Shown here: piece after piece, positions 42,476 through 50,567 of the stretch
Position numbering within the stretch: position 1 is the first letter of the stretch
Layout: each line of letters starts with the position of its first letter
Assembly: GCF_005765165.1 (NCBI RefSeq)
Contig: NZ_VCIW01000015.1
Coordinates: 62,001 to 126,000, forward strand
Source of the DNA: Paenibacillus antri
GTDB taxonomy: Bacteria; Bacillota; Bacilli; Paenibacillales; YIM-B00363
DNA: 64,000 nt
Direction: 5' to 3'
Notes under the pieces: generated by a model
What the model was told of the DNA's origin: nothing
Database searches by the model: none
What the model saw: only the letters and a program-made list of their open reading frames with translations
Program-made: the position numbers and the translations under genes

Positions 42476-43249
42476 TTGCCCGGAATCGAGCCGATGCCCG
42501 TCGTCCGCGGCGAACGTCCGCGACGAAGAGGGAACCGGAAGCTTTTGTTTTTCTTGTTCGTCTTTTTCGTAGCGTTGCTTGGCGTCTTGTTCTTTCAGTC
42601 GTCGTTCAGTAAAATTCATCAGATCGAAGTGGAAGGGAATCGGCTGCTCACGAAGGAACAAATTATCGAAGCCGCGGGCATTGCTGTCGGGGATCACTTC
42701 TTTGCGGTAAGCGGCGGAGAAATCGACGAGCGCGTCTCGCGCCTCGGCGCAGCGGAGCAGGTGACGACGGCGAAGCGGTTTCCGGGCATGGTGACTATCA
42801 TCGTGAAGGAATACCCCGTCGTCGCGCTCGAGTTGACCGATACCGGCGACATCGCGGGCATTCTGACCAACGCGACGTCCGTGCCGTACGGCAACGTCGA
42901 GAACGCGGCGTCGCGACCGATTTTGTCAGGGTGGGAAGATGCGGATCTCAAACGGCGCTTGACCGAAACGCTCGCCTCGATCGAGACGGAGCATCTTCAA
43001 GACGTGTCGGAAATTCGGCCGAGCCCGACGGACTCGTTCCCGGACCGCATCGTGCTATACACGCGTTCCAAGTACGAAGTGGTGACTCGAATTTCTTATT
43101 TGAAGGAGAAAATATCCCTCCTCGACGATTATGTATATGATTTGCGGAACGAGGATAGAACGTCCGGGCGGATCGTTCTGATGGATACGAACTACGCGGA
43201 AGCGCTGGAAGAGGAGACGGAACAACCGTCCTCGGACGCGGAGGAATAA
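42476..43249 (+). CDS. divIB: Cell division protein DivIB/FtsQ
   Basis: The 257-residue bitopic protein has a short basic cytoplasmic part (GERPRRRGNRK), one membrane helix (about 22-42), a POTRA domain starting SFSKIHQIEVEGNRLLTKEQIIEAAGI (about 44-70), the beta domain, and an acidic tail. It links FtsL/DivIC in the divisome. The frame is open upstream from 42383, but TTG 42476 has AAGGCGGTG at 42460-42468 and removes an odd extension. Confidence 0.92.
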   Translation: MPGIEPMPVVRGERPRRRGNRKLLFFLFVFFVALLGVLFFQSSFSKIHQIEVEGNRLLTKEQIIEAAGIAVGDHFFAVSGGEIDERVSRLGAAEQVTTAKRFPGMVTIIVKEYPVVALELTDTGDIAGILTNATSVPYGNVENAASRPILSGWEDADLKRRLTETLASIETEHLQDVSEIRPSPTDSFPDRIVLYTRSKYEVVTRISYLKEKISLLDDYVYDLRNEDRTSGRIVLMDTNYAEALEEETEQPSSDAEE

Positions 43250-43401
43250 GGGGACCGCGCAATTCCTCTCTATTCAAGCGGTGGTTAACATGTTAGAATT
43301 GTCCTTATGGATTTTCGGCATTTTTCACAAAAGTTTTCATAACGAATCCCTACGACAAGCGAAAATAATTTTCTGCGTTAATAAAAAGAGTGATATAAAA
43401 A

Positions 43402-43430
43402 AGAGGGAATCGAACGATCGTGTGGAATAT
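43402..43430 (+). promoter_or_regulatory. Sigma-H promoter candidate for ftsA-ftsZ
   Basis: AGAGGGAAT at 43402-43410 (one mismatch to RNAGGAWWW) and GTGGAATAT at 43422-43430 (perfect RNNGAATWW) are 11 bases apart, the sigma-H spacing. Bacillus ftsAZ also has a sigma-H promoter that raises FtsZ for polar septation in sporulation. Confidence 0.65.
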
Positions 43431-43493
43431 GTATAAAGTTATTTTCTTCTTCTTTTCTTTGAAGTCTTTATCACTGCGGGAGGTGCCAACGCT

Positions 43494-44732
43494 TTGAGCG
43501 GCAACGACATCATTGTGAGTTTGGACATCGGAACGTCCAAAGTCCGCGCCATCATCGGGGAAGTGACAGGCGGCTCCATCAATATCGTAGGCGTCGGCTC
43601 CGCCGATTCCGAAGGTATCCGAAAGGGAGCAATCGTTGATATAGATCAAACGGTGCAATCGATTAAGAGCGCCGTCGATCATTCCGAGCGGATGGTCGGC
43701 GTCACGATATCGGAGGTTTTCGTCGGCATCGCCGGCAACCATATTCAGCTTCAATCGAGTCACGGCGTCGTCGCGGTGTCCAACGAAGATCGAGAGATCG
43801 GCGGCGAGGACATCGAGCGGGTGCTGCAAGCCGCTAAGGTCATCGCGCTGCCCCCGGAGAGGGAAATCATCGGCATCGTTCCGAAGCAGTACATCGTCGA
43901 CGGCTTGGAAGGCATTCACGATCCTAGGGGGATGATCGGCGTTCGGCTCGAGGTCGAAGCGATCGTCATCACCGGCGCCAAGACGGCGATACATAACCTC
44001 ATCCGATGCGTGGAGAAGGCGGAGCTCAAGGTCGCCGGCCTCATCTTGATGCCGCTCGCGGCAGGTCATCTGGCACTCTCCAAGGACGAGAAAAACTTGG
44101 GCACCGTTCTGGTCGATATCGGGGCGGGCGCGACGACGATTTCCATCTTCGAGAATGGCACCATCACCGCCACGGCAACGCTGCCGATCGGCGGAGAATA
44201 CGTATCGAACGACATTACGATCGGACTTCGGACGCAGCTGGAAATCGCGGAGAAGATTAAGCTGAAGTACGGCTGCGCTTCGATTCAAGACGCGGATCCG
44301 AGCACGACGTTCAAGGTCACTCGCATCGGCAGCAACGTCGAGAAGGAGTTCTCGCAAGCGGATCTCGCCAGCATCGTCGAACCGCGGATGCAGGAAATCT
44401 TCGAGTTGATCAAAGCCGAAGTGAAGCGGATGAAGCCGGGGGGAGAGCTCGCGGGCGGATACGTTCTTACGGGGGGAGCCGTTTCGATGCCGGCCGTCCT
44501 GTCCGTCGCGCAATCGGTGCTCGAAACGTCGGTTCGGATCGCTTCGCCGGATTTCATCGGCGTGCGGGAGCCGGCTTACGCGAGCGGCGTCGGCGTCATC
44601 GCCTACGTCGCCAAGTTTTTGCGGACGCGCAGTACGGTTTCCGTGAAAACCTCGACGGGTCGTAAAGCGGCGGCAGCCAACAAACCGAGTTTGATCGAAC
44701 GGATCAAAAATTTGTTTAGTGAGTTCATCTAG
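43494..44732 (+). CDS. ftsA: Cell division protein FtsA
   Basis: The 412-residue actin-like protein has phosphate-1 VSLDIGTSKVRAIIGEV (about 7-23), the SHS2/1C domain, VDIGAGATTISIFENG (about 205-220) and GGAVSMPAV. The C-terminus ends in the amphipathic membrane-targeting helix SLIERIKNLFSEFI. FtsA ties FtsZ filaments to the membrane. Start is TTG 43494 behind GGGAGGTG. The 244-base gap ahead carries a sigma-H promoter candidate and A+T-rich DNA that may contain sigma-A promoters (for example TATAAA at 43394). Confidence 0.96.
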   Translation: MSGNDIIVSLDIGTSKVRAIIGEVTGGSINIVGVGSADSEGIRKGAIVDIDQTVQSIKSAVDHSERMVGVTISEVFVGIAGNHIQLQSSHGVVAVSNEDREIGGEDIERVLQAAKVIALPPEREIIGIVPKQYIVDGLEGIHDPRGMIGVRLEVEAIVITGAKTAIHNLIRCVEKAELKVAGLILMPLAAGHLALSKDEKNLGTVLVDIGAGATTISIFENGTITATATLPIGGEYVSNDITIGLRTQLEIAEKIKLKYGCASIQDADPSTTFKVTRIGSNVEKEFSQADLASIVEPRMQEIFELIKAEVKRMKPGGELAGGYVLTGGAVSMPAVLSVAQSVLETSVRIASPDFIGVREPAYASGVGVIAYVAKFLRTRSTVSVKTSTGRKAAAANKPSLIERIKNLFSEFI

Positions 44733-44750
44733 GGCCAAGGGGGACCTTTC

Positions 44751-45869
44751 ATGTTAGAATTCGATCTCGACATGGACCAATTAGCGCAAATTAAAGTCAT
44801 CGGCGTCGGCGGCGGCGGCAGCAACGCCGTCAACCGAATGATCGATAACGGCGTTAAGGGCGTCGAATTTATTACAGTCAACACGGACGCGCAGGCGCTC
44901 CATCTGGCCAAGGCCGAAACGAGACTTCAAATCGGGGACAAGCTGACGCGCGGTCTCGGCGCCGGCGCGAACCCGGATGTCGGCAAGAAAGCGGCGGAAG
45001 AATCGAAAGATTTGATCGTGAACGCGCTGAAGGGCGCGGACATGGTGTTCGTTACGGCGGGCATGGGCGGCGGCACGGGCACGGGGGCGGCGCCGGTCAT
45101 CGCCGATATCGCACGCGAGTGCGGCGCGCTGACCGTCGGCGTCGTCACGCGTCCGTTCACCTTCGAGGGCCGCAAGCGCCAAGCGCAAGCGGAGCTCGGC
45201 ATCGCGGCGCTGAAGGAGAAGGTCGATACGCTGATCGTCATTCCGAACGATCGGCTGCTCGAGATCGTCGATAAGAAGACGCCGATGCTCGAAGCGTTCC
45301 GCGAAGCGGACAACGTGCTTCGTCAAGGCGTCCAGGGCATCTCCGATCTGATCGCGGTGCCGGGTTTGATCAACCTCGACTTCGCCGACGTGAAGACGAT
45401 CATGACCGAGCGCGGTTCGGCGTTGATGGGCATCGGTCGCGCGAGCGGGGAGAATCGCGCCGCGGAAGCGGCGAAGCGGGCGATTATGAGCCCGTTGCTC
45501 GAGACGTCGATCGACGGTGCGCGCGGCGTTATCATGAACATCACCGGCGGCGTCGACCTGAGCTTGTACGAGGTTAACGAAGCGGCGGAGATCGTCATCG
45601 CCGCAGCCGATCCGGAAGTGAACATGATTTTCGGCGCGATCATCGACGAGTCGCTGAAGGAAGAAATCAAAGTGACGGTCATCGCGACGGGCTTCGAGCA
45701 TAAGCCGCATACGCCTGCGCCTGCGCCGCGCCGTCCGGGTATCGCCTCCGAGCCGGAGCAGCGTCATACGCCGAACGTGCGTCCATTCGGCGGCAATGCG
45801 CCGAGCAACGATCAGTTGGACATTCCGACGTTCCTTCGGAACCGGAACAAGAACTTCTTGGACGATTAA
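44751..45869 (+). CDS. ftsZ: Cell division GTPase FtsZ
   Basis: The 372-residue tubulin homologue has [14 protein letters not shown] (about 16-29), the tubulin signature [16 protein letters not shown] (about 103-118), [13 protein letters not shown]-type T7 region ([11 protein letters not shown], about 206-216), a short linker and the conserved C-terminal peptide [12 protein letters not shown], which binds FtsA and SepF. It polymerises into the Z-ring. AAGGGGGA precedes ATG 44751, 18 bases behind ftsA. Confidence 0.98.
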   Translation: MLEFDLDMDQLAQIKVIGVGGGGSNAVNRMIDNGVKGVEFITVNTDAQALHLAKAETRLQIGDKLTRGLGAGANPDVGKKAAEESKDLIVNALKGADMVFVTAGMGGGTGTGAAPVIADIARECGALTVGVVTRPFTFEGRKRQAQAELGIAALKEKVDTLIVIPNDRLLEIVDKKTPMLEAFREADNVLRQGVQGISDLIAVPGLINLDFADVKTIMTERGSALMGIGRASGENRAAEAAKRAIMSPLLETSIDGARGVIMNITGGVDLSLYEVNEAAEIVIAAADPEVNMIFGAIIDESLKEEIKVTVIATGFEHKPHTPAPAPRRPGIASEPEQRHTPNVRPFGGNAPSNDQLDIPTFLRNRNKNFLDD

Positions 45870-45892
45870 GACGACGGTCACCCTTGGCCGTG

Positions 45893-45927
45893 TGAAGCCT
45901 CACCTTATCCGGGTGGGGCTTTTTGTC
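45893..45927 (+). terminator. Rho-independent terminator of ftsZ
   Basis: AAGCCTCACC at 45895-45904 pairs with GGTGGGGCTT at 45912-45921, followed by TTTTG. Confidence 0.85.
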
Positions 45928-45982
45928 GTTTTCCGGCTGGTTGTCGTCGTTGAGAGGAGGGGGAGGTGTGTCTCCCGGAACC

Positions 45983-46010
45983 CCTTAGCAGGGTTATCCC
46001 ATCGGCTCAG
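45983..46010 (-). repeat. 28-nt dispersed repeat, copy 1
   Basis: Plus-strand text starts CCTTAGCAG and ends ATCGGCTCAG, with GGTTATCCC between. It is directly preceded by a G-rich hairpin (GGGAG…CTCCC at 45961-45975). It points toward the transposase-like gene and forms an inverted pair with copy 2 at 47144. Confidence 0.85.
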
Positions 46011-46146
46011 CTTGCGTACGCCCCTAGTTCATGCAAGTAGGTGTATACCTGGCTTAACGGTGTTGAATAGAAAGTTGTATCAGGAGCCGCGAATGAGTCT
46101 TAGCGGTCCGTACGATAGGACCATATGCCGCATCCGGGGTGTCGAG

Positions 46147-46977
46147 TTATGCGACAGATGAAAGACTATCGAACTGCGCAGGATTCTTGCAGACAATATT
46201 CATACTGCATGCGGCGATCGTCTCGAACGGGTCGAGGCGATGAAGCTTCGCGTTTCTTCTAAGGCAAAACTCGTCCAAATACGATTCGAGATAGCGCCGA
46301 CTGACGCCATGGAAGACGCGGTTCAACCAATGTACGGCTTGTTTGAACAGGACCGGTAATAGGTCGTGTTTGCAAAACGGGATGTTCCGTAGGATCTTAA
46401 CGGGACGATCCGTTCGGACATGCCGATTCCGGAAAGCTTCTTCTCCTGGATAACGAAGGATGAAGTCCGGGTAATGCTCGGGTTTGATGGGTTTCATCTT
46501 CATATATATCGTTTCGTGATTGTCGTTGTAAGCCAAGCCGACGATCACCGGGTATATTCGCGGATGTGCGATGAAGCAGCGAAGTCTTCTGGCTTCGTAA
46601 TATCCGACGCCGGCCTCGACCTTGTTCGTTAACGGCTGCCGCTCGTCCATCGCGTGGATCGCTTGGCGCAGCTTGCGGAGCATGGACCACGCCGTCTTAT
46701 AGGTTACCTGAATCTCTTCCATCAGTTGGACTGCGTTCACGCTATGTTCGAGCGACATCGCCTGGATGGCCGCAGCCCACTTCGATAGAGGCGTTCTGCT
46801 TTTCTCCAAAGCGGTGCCGGCTCTTAGGGAGGTCTGGTGCCGACATGCCAGACATTGATAAAGCGGAAGCGAACGTCTGCTGCCGACGATCGTATATGCG
46901 TGCGGATGCTGACATCTCGGGCAACGAAACCCGTGCGGCCACTTCATTCGATAGAAAAAGGCGATCAGTTCGTCCAT
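46147..46977 (-). CDS. IS1595-like transposase protein with altered catalytic site, predicted SOS-regulated
   Basis: The 276-residue protein has an N-terminal zinc ribbon (FRCPRCQHPH … YQCLACRHQ, Cys near 19, 22, 42, 45) and the TYKTAWSMLRKLRQAIH helix of IS1595/ISXO2-like transposases. The C-terminus keeps HGVSRRYLESYLDEF, which holds the usual catalytic Glu. Where the family has a VEVDETYVGG motif this protein has VEAGVGYYEARRL, and no TDG-like second Asp motif is visible, so it is probably not an active DDE enzyme. The frame is uninterrupted. GGTGGG precedes the ATG. Local GC content is lower than in its neighbours, suggesting transfer. Confidence 0.8.
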   Translation of the reverse strand: MDELIAFFYRMKWPHGFRCPRCQHPHAYTIVGSRRSLPLYQCLACRHQTSLRAGTALEKSRTPLSKWAAAIQAMSLEHSVNAVQLMEEIQVTYKTAWSMLRKLRQAIHAMDERQPLTNKVEAGVGYYEARRLRCFIAHPRIYPVIVGLAYNDNHETIYMKMKPIKPEHYPDFILRYPGEEAFRNRHVRTDRPVKILRNIPFCKHDLLPVLFKQAVHWLNRVFHGVSRRYLESYLDEFCLRRNAKLHRLDPFETIAACSMNIVCKNPAQFDSLSSVA

Positions 46978-46988
46978 TTACCCACCGC

Positions 46989-47002
46989 CGAACATTTGTT
47001 CT
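46989..47002. promoter_or_regulatory. LexA-type SOS box, downstream of the -10
   Basis: CGAACATTTGTTCT matches CGAAC-N4-GTTCG with one mismatch. On the minus strand it covers the expected transcription start of the transposase-like gene. Confidence 0.65.
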
Positions 47003-47009
47003 TGTTTTG

Positions 47010-47038
47010 ATAATAGCAAACAAATGTTCGTAAATCAA
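47010..47038 (-). promoter_or_regulatory. Sigma-A promoter of the transposase-like gene
   Basis: On the minus strand TTGATT (47038-47033) and TATTAT (47015-47010) are 17 bases apart. Both SOS boxes overlap or abut it. Confidence 0.75.
47017..47030. promoter_or_regulatory. LexA-type SOS box, in the promoter spacer
   Basis: CAAACAAATGTTCG matches CGAAC-N4-GTTCG with one mismatch and fills the spacer of the promoter at 47010-47038. It is the inverted partner of the box at 46989: 12-bp perfect arms, 18 bases apart. Confidence 0.65.
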
Positions 47039-47143
47039 GTATTGTTTTCAACAAATAATGGTGTCATTGCCAATGCGACTCTATGCTGAACTGACGGGAT
47101 AACAGGCATAAGGGGTTTGCGGAGAGACGCCGCCTACCCGTTG

Positions 47144-47171
47144 CTGAGCCGATGGGATAGCGCTGCTAAGG
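47144..47171 (+). repeat. 28-nt dispersed repeat, copy 2
   Basis: Starts CTGAGCCGATGGGATAGCGC and ends TGCTAAGG: the reverse complement of copy 1 with few changes. Similarity continues outward for about 20 bases (GTGTCTCC-CGG on both sides). The stretch from here to 47277 holds no gene that I can support. Confidence 0.85.
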
Positions 47172-47239
47172 AGGCCGAGGAGACACGCCCGACGCTCCGA
47201 CTGGAAGCGTAACGCCGCACCCTTAAGGCGCGCCGCCGC

Positions 47240-47307
47240 CGTCGAACAACTCGATCGGGACCTCCGGAGGCGGCATCGTCGACAACTCTCGACCGGCTTC
47301 TTCGACA
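47240..47307. promoter_or_regulatory. Spo0A boxes upstream of spoIIGA
   Basis: TTCGACA at 47301-47307 is a perfect reverse 0A box (TGTCGAA). GTCGACA at 47278-47284 (reverse) and CGTCGAA at 47240-47246 (forward) each differ by one base. The strong box sits in a hairpin (GGCTTCTT with AAGAAGCC, 47295-47316). Spo0A-P activates the spoIIG promoter in Bacillus from boxes in this region. Confidence 0.55.
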
Positions 47308-47334
47308 AAAGAAGCCCCTATTTTACAGCGGGAT

Positions 47335-47367
47335 TAGACAGACTTTGGATGGGGGATTCGATATACT
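47335..47367 (+). promoter_or_regulatory. spoIIG-type promoter with long spacer
   Basis: TAGACA at 47335-47340 and TATACT at 47362-47367 are 21 bases apart. The Bacillus spoIIG promoter is unusual in having a 22-base spacer and depending on Spo0A-P; this one is similar. Confidence 0.5.
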
Positions 47368-47431
47368 AGCTTTCGTAGACGAGAGAAGCGGTCGTCCCGA
47401 CCGACGAGGGCAGGCAACGGAGGAAGAACGA

Positions 47432-48400
47432 ATGGTCGTATACGTGGACATCGTATTTTTGACGAACTTCGTTCTCGATTTCGCGATGCTCCTTGCGGCG
47501 GCGAAGGTTCGCAGCGTATCGCCTTCTTATTGGCGAGTGGGCGTCGCTTCGGCGATCGGCGCTTCTTATGTATTGCTGATGTTCGTTCCTGCGCTTGCGG
47601 TGTTTTACACATTTGTTGTTAAATGTTTATTTTCGGCCGTAATGATTATGACAGCTTTCGGCTACAAAAGTTTCTCCCGATTCGCCGGACTCTTGGCCGC
47701 CTTCTATGCGGTGAACGCGGCGGCGGCGGGGACGATCGTCGGCTTTCATTATATGCTTCAGTCGTCCAACGACGTATGGAGCGGCATCTTGTTCTCGCAA
47801 ACCGGCGGCTATCAATACGCGTTGGGCGTATCGTTATGGCTCGTCGCGCTAGGGGGAGCGGTCGGCGCCGTATTGTTCCGCAAGGTGAACGGCGGAGCGA
47901 AGCGCAAGGAGAAGAAGGCGGAGTTTCTCGCCGAGGTGGAAATTCGGATCGACGGCGCGTCGTACCGCTGCACAGGGTTGATCGATACGGGCAATCATCT
48001 GTACGATCCGTTGACCCGAACGCCGGTCATGGTCCTCGAAGCCGCCGTTTGGAAGGACGCGATTCCGAAAGCTTGGCTGCAAGCGATCCGCGCCGACGAG
48101 GCGGACCGGATCGTTCAGTTTTTAAGCGAGGCGGACGAAGCCGAGACGGAGGCGGCCGCCGCGGGATCGGAAGGACCGCCCAGGGCGCCGTTCCCGTGGC
48201 GAGAGCGCATCAGGCTCGTGCCGTACCGCGGCATTAACGGGAGCGCGAGGTTTATGCTGGCGGTCAAGCCCGACGCGGTTTCCATCCGCCAAGGCGAACG
48301 AGAGTCGACCGCGGAGAAAGTGTTCGTCGGCATCGAAGGCGGTACGCTCAGCGCGGACGGGACGTATCAAGCGATCATTCATCCGGCCATGGTCCCATAA
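47432..48400 (+). CDS. spoIIGA: Sigma-E processing aspartic protease SpoIIGA
   Basis: The 322-residue protein has five N-terminal membrane helices (about 1-150), as in SpoIIGA, then a cytoplasmic aspartic-protease domain with [21 protein letters not shown] (catalytic Asp near 184). It cleaves pro-sigma-E after a signal from SpoIIR in the forespore. ATG 47432 follows GGAGGAAG at 47419-47426; the frame is open 29 codons further upstream without a ribosome site. sigE follows 47 bases later. Confidence 0.94.
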   Translation: MVVYVDIVFLTNFVLDFAMLLAAAKVRSVSPSYWRVGVASAIGASYVLLMFVPALAVFYTFVVKCLFSAVMIMTAFGYKSFSRFAGLLAAFYAVNAAAAGTIVGFHYMLQSSNDVWSGILFSQTGGYQYALGVSLWLVALGGAVGAVLFRKVNGGAKRKEKKAEFLAEVEIRIDGASYRCTGLIDTGNHLYDPLTRTPVMVLEAAVWKDAIPKAWLQAIRADEADRIVQFLSEADEAETEAAAAGSEGPPRAPFPWRERIRLVPYRGINGSARFMLAVKPDAVSIRQGERESTAEKVFVGIEGGTLSADGTYQAIIHPAMVP

Positions 48401-48447
48401 ACGAATCCGAATGTCGCAACATAGAAAAACCGAGGAGGAAATGGCTT

Positions 48448-49170
48448 ATGCTGCTACGATGGAAGTTGACGATGACGATTTGGTATTATCGCCTGTTGTT
48501 CCTGCTTCGGTTGAAGGGCGAAGAAATTTATTATATCGGAGGCAGCGAGGCGCTTCCTCCGCCGCTGACGAGGGAAGAAGAAGAGTATCTGCTCGCGAAG
48601 CTGTCGACGGGCGACGCGGCCATCCGGTCGATGCTCATCGAACGCAACCTGCGGCTGGTCGTATATATCGCGCGGAAATTCGAAAACACGGGCATCAACA
48701 TCGAAGACCTCGTGTCGATCGGAACGATCGGACTGATCAAGGCCGTGAACACGTTCGATCCGGAAAAGAAAATCAAGCTCGCGACGTACGCCTCCCGCTG
48801 CATCGAAAACGAAATTCTGATGTACCTTCGCCGCAACAGCAAAATTCGGACGGAGGTATCGTTCGACGAGCCGTTGAACATCGACTGGGACGGCAACGAG
48901 CTGCTGCTCTCCGACGTGCTCGGCACGGAAAACGATACGATCTACCGCAACATCGAGGAGCAGGTGGACCGCAAGCTGTTACATAAAGCGCTCGACAAGC
49001 TGTCGGAGAGGGAACGAATCATCATGGAGCTCCGCTTCGGCTTGCAGGACGGGGAGGAGAAAACCCAGAAGGACGTCGCGGACCTGCTCGGTATCTCGCA
49101 ATCGTACATTTCTAGGCTGGAAAAGCGTATCATTAAACGGCTTCGCAAGGAGTTCAATAAGATGGTTTAG
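48448..49170 (+). CDS. sigE: RNA polymerase sporulation sigma factor E (pro-form)
   Basis: The 240-residue sigma-70 factor has a hydrophobic/basic pro-sequence (about 1-30, [30 protein letters not shown]), which SpoIIGA removes at the membrane. Region 2 ([38 protein letters not shown], in pieces) and region 4 ([28 protein letters not shown]) follow. It is the first mother-cell sigma factor. GAGGAGG at 48432-48438 precedes the ATG. Confidence 0.97.
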   Translation: MLLRWKLTMTIWYYRLLFLLRLKGEEIYYIGGSEALPPPLTREEEEYLLAKLSTGDAAIRSMLIERNLRLVVYIARKFENTGINIEDLVSIGTIGLIKAVNTFDPEKKIKLATYASRCIENEILMYLRRNSKIRTEVSFDEPLNIDWDGNELLLSDVLGTENDTIYRNIEEQVDRKLLHKALDKLSERERIIMELRFGLQDGEEKTQKDVADLLGISQSYISRLEKRIIKRLRKEFNKMV

Positions 49171-49200
49171 CCCGCCGATCCGGCGGGCTTGACTTTTTTC
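49168..49200 (+). terminator. Rho-independent terminator of spoIIGA-sigE
   Basis: AGCCCGCCG at 49169-49177 pairs with CGGCGGGCT around ATC, followed by TGACTTTTTT. Confidence 0.88.
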
Positions 49201-49277
49201 TGGGAGTTGTTCAAGAATATTCTCCCACCTCTCGGAGATAATGTTCATTAATGTCTCTCCTTGGGAGGTATTTACGC

Positions 49278-50060
49278 ATGACCCGCAATAAAGTCGAGAT
49301 TTGTGGTGTGGATACTTCGAAACTACCGGTATTAACCAATGCCGAAATGCGCGAATTGTTCGTCTCGCTGCAACAGAAGGGGGACCGGTCCGCAAGGGAG
49401 AAATTGGTGAACGGCAATTTGCGCCTGGTATTAAGCGTCATTCAACGGTTCAATAACCGCGGGGAGTTCGTAGACGATCTGTTCCAAGTCGGCTGCATCG
49501 GCTTGATGAAGGCGATCGACAACTTCGACCTCAGCCAAAACGTAAAGTTTTCCACGTACGCGGTGCCGATGATTATCGGCGAAATTCGGAGATACCTTCG
49601 GGACAACAACCCGATTCGCGTCTCTAGAAGCCTGCGCGACATTGCTTACAAAGCTCTGCAAGTCCGCGATCAGCTGACGAACCGCAACTCGCGGGAGCCG
49701 ACGATTACGGAAATTTCGATCGAGCTGAACGTACCGAAGGAAGACGTCGTCTTCGCGCTCGACGCCATTCAGGATCCGGTATCGCTGTTCGAACCGATCT
49801 ACCAAGACGGCGGAGACCCGATCTACGTGATGGATCAGATCAGCGACGACAAAAGCAAGGACGTCTCGTGGATCGAGGAGATCGCGCTGCGCGAAGCGAT
49901 GCAGCGGCTGAACGACCGCGAGAAGATGATTTTATCGATGCGCTTCTTCGAGGGCAAGACGCAGATGGAAGTGGCGGAGGAAATCGGCATCTCTCAAGCG
50001 CAAGTATCGCGGCTCGAGAAGTCGGCGATCAATCAGATGCAGAAGCACGTCAAGACGTAA
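49278..50060 (+). CDS. sigG: RNA polymerase sporulation sigma factor G
   Basis: The 260-residue factor has the conserved anti-sigma-contact N-terminus MTRNKVEICGVDTSKLPVL, region 2 (NLRLVLSVIQRFNNRGEFVDDLFQVGCIGLMKAIDNFDL, in pieces), region 3, and region 4 (KTQMEVAEEIGISQAQVSRLEKSAINQM). It runs late forespore genes. ATG 49278 follows GGGAGGT; an upstream in-frame ATG at 49251 has no ribosome site. No textbook sigma-F/G promoter could be placed in the 107-base gap. Confidence 0.97.
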   Translation: MTRNKVEICGVDTSKLPVLTNAEMRELFVSLQQKGDRSAREKLVNGNLRLVLSVIQRFNNRGEFVDDLFQVGCIGLMKAIDNFDLSQNVKFSTYAVPMIIGEIRRYLRDNNPIRVSRSLRDIAYKALQVRDQLTNRNSREPTITEISIELNVPKEDVVFALDAIQDPVSLFEPIYQDGGDPIYVMDQISDDKSKDVSWIEEIALREAMQRLNDREKMILSMRFFEGKTQMEVAEEIGISQAQVSRLEKSAINQMQKHVKT

Positions 50061-50068
50061 CGCTCCAT

Positions 50069-50111
50069 TGTCCGTTCCGTTCCGCTCTCCGCGGCGGGAC
50101 GGGCCTTTTTC
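50069..50111 (+). terminator. Rho-independent terminator of sigG
   Basis: GTCCGTTCCG at 50070-50079 pairs with CGGGACGGGC at 50095-50104 (two G-T pairs), followed by CTTTTT. Confidence 0.75.
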
Positions 50112-50185
50112 ATTGAGAACGGAAACTTTCGGGACACAAATGACGACCCGCTACATATAGTAGTAGAGATAGGCGGGTGTCCGTG

Positions 50186-50557
50186 ATGAAAATTTCCGAC
50201 TTCCAAACGAAAGACGTCATCAACATCGTTGACGGCAAGAAGCTCGGCCAAATCAGCGACATCGAGCTCGATTTGCGCGTCGGGCGCATCGATTCGATCG
50301 TCGTCCCGAGTTCGGGACGGTTTTTCGGCTTCTTCGGCGGCGGGACCGACGTGGTCATCCCGTGGCGTTCGATCGTGAAGATCGGCGCCGACGTCATCTT
50401 GGTGAAGCTGGACGACCCGAAGGTGTATCGGGTGGACGAACGAGGCAAGGACAGTGCGAAAACCTACCGCGAGCGGGAACGGGATCGGGAACGAGACCGG
50501 GAGTGGCAGCAACGCGAGCGGGGGCGGGACGAACCGGAGGACGACGAATACCGGTAG
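50186..50557 (+). CDS. ylmC: YlmC/YmxH family PRC-barrel sporulation protein
   Basis: The 123-residue protein starts with a PRC-barrel domain (MKISDFQTKDVINIVDGKKLGQISDIELDLRVGRIDSIVV, in pieces, about 1-80), as in YlmC/YmxH, which lies behind sigG in Bacillus too. The last 40 residues are an Arg/Glu/Asp repeat ([21 protein letters not shown]), not part of the usual short family. AGGCGGGTG precedes ATG 50186. Function unknown; germination effects are reported for YmxH relatives only loosely. Confidence 0.85.
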   Translation: MKISDFQTKDVINIVDGKKLGQISDIELDLRVGRIDSIVVPSSGRFFGFFGGGTDVVIPWRSIVKIGADVILVKLDDPKVYRVDERGKDSAKTYRERERDRERDREWQQRERGRDEPEDDEYR

Positions 50558-50567
50558 TCTCCCGATG

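Noticed and set aside
45796-46161. 121-codon plus-strand frame overlapping the ftsZ end and repeat copy 1
   Set aside because: It runs through the ftsZ terminator and repeat, lacks a ribosome site and shows no protein-like pattern.
45975-47179. Target-site duplication around the transposase-like island
   Set aside because: The 8 bases outside each repeat (CCGGAACC and AGGCCGAG) do not match, so recent IS1595-type insertion is not supported.
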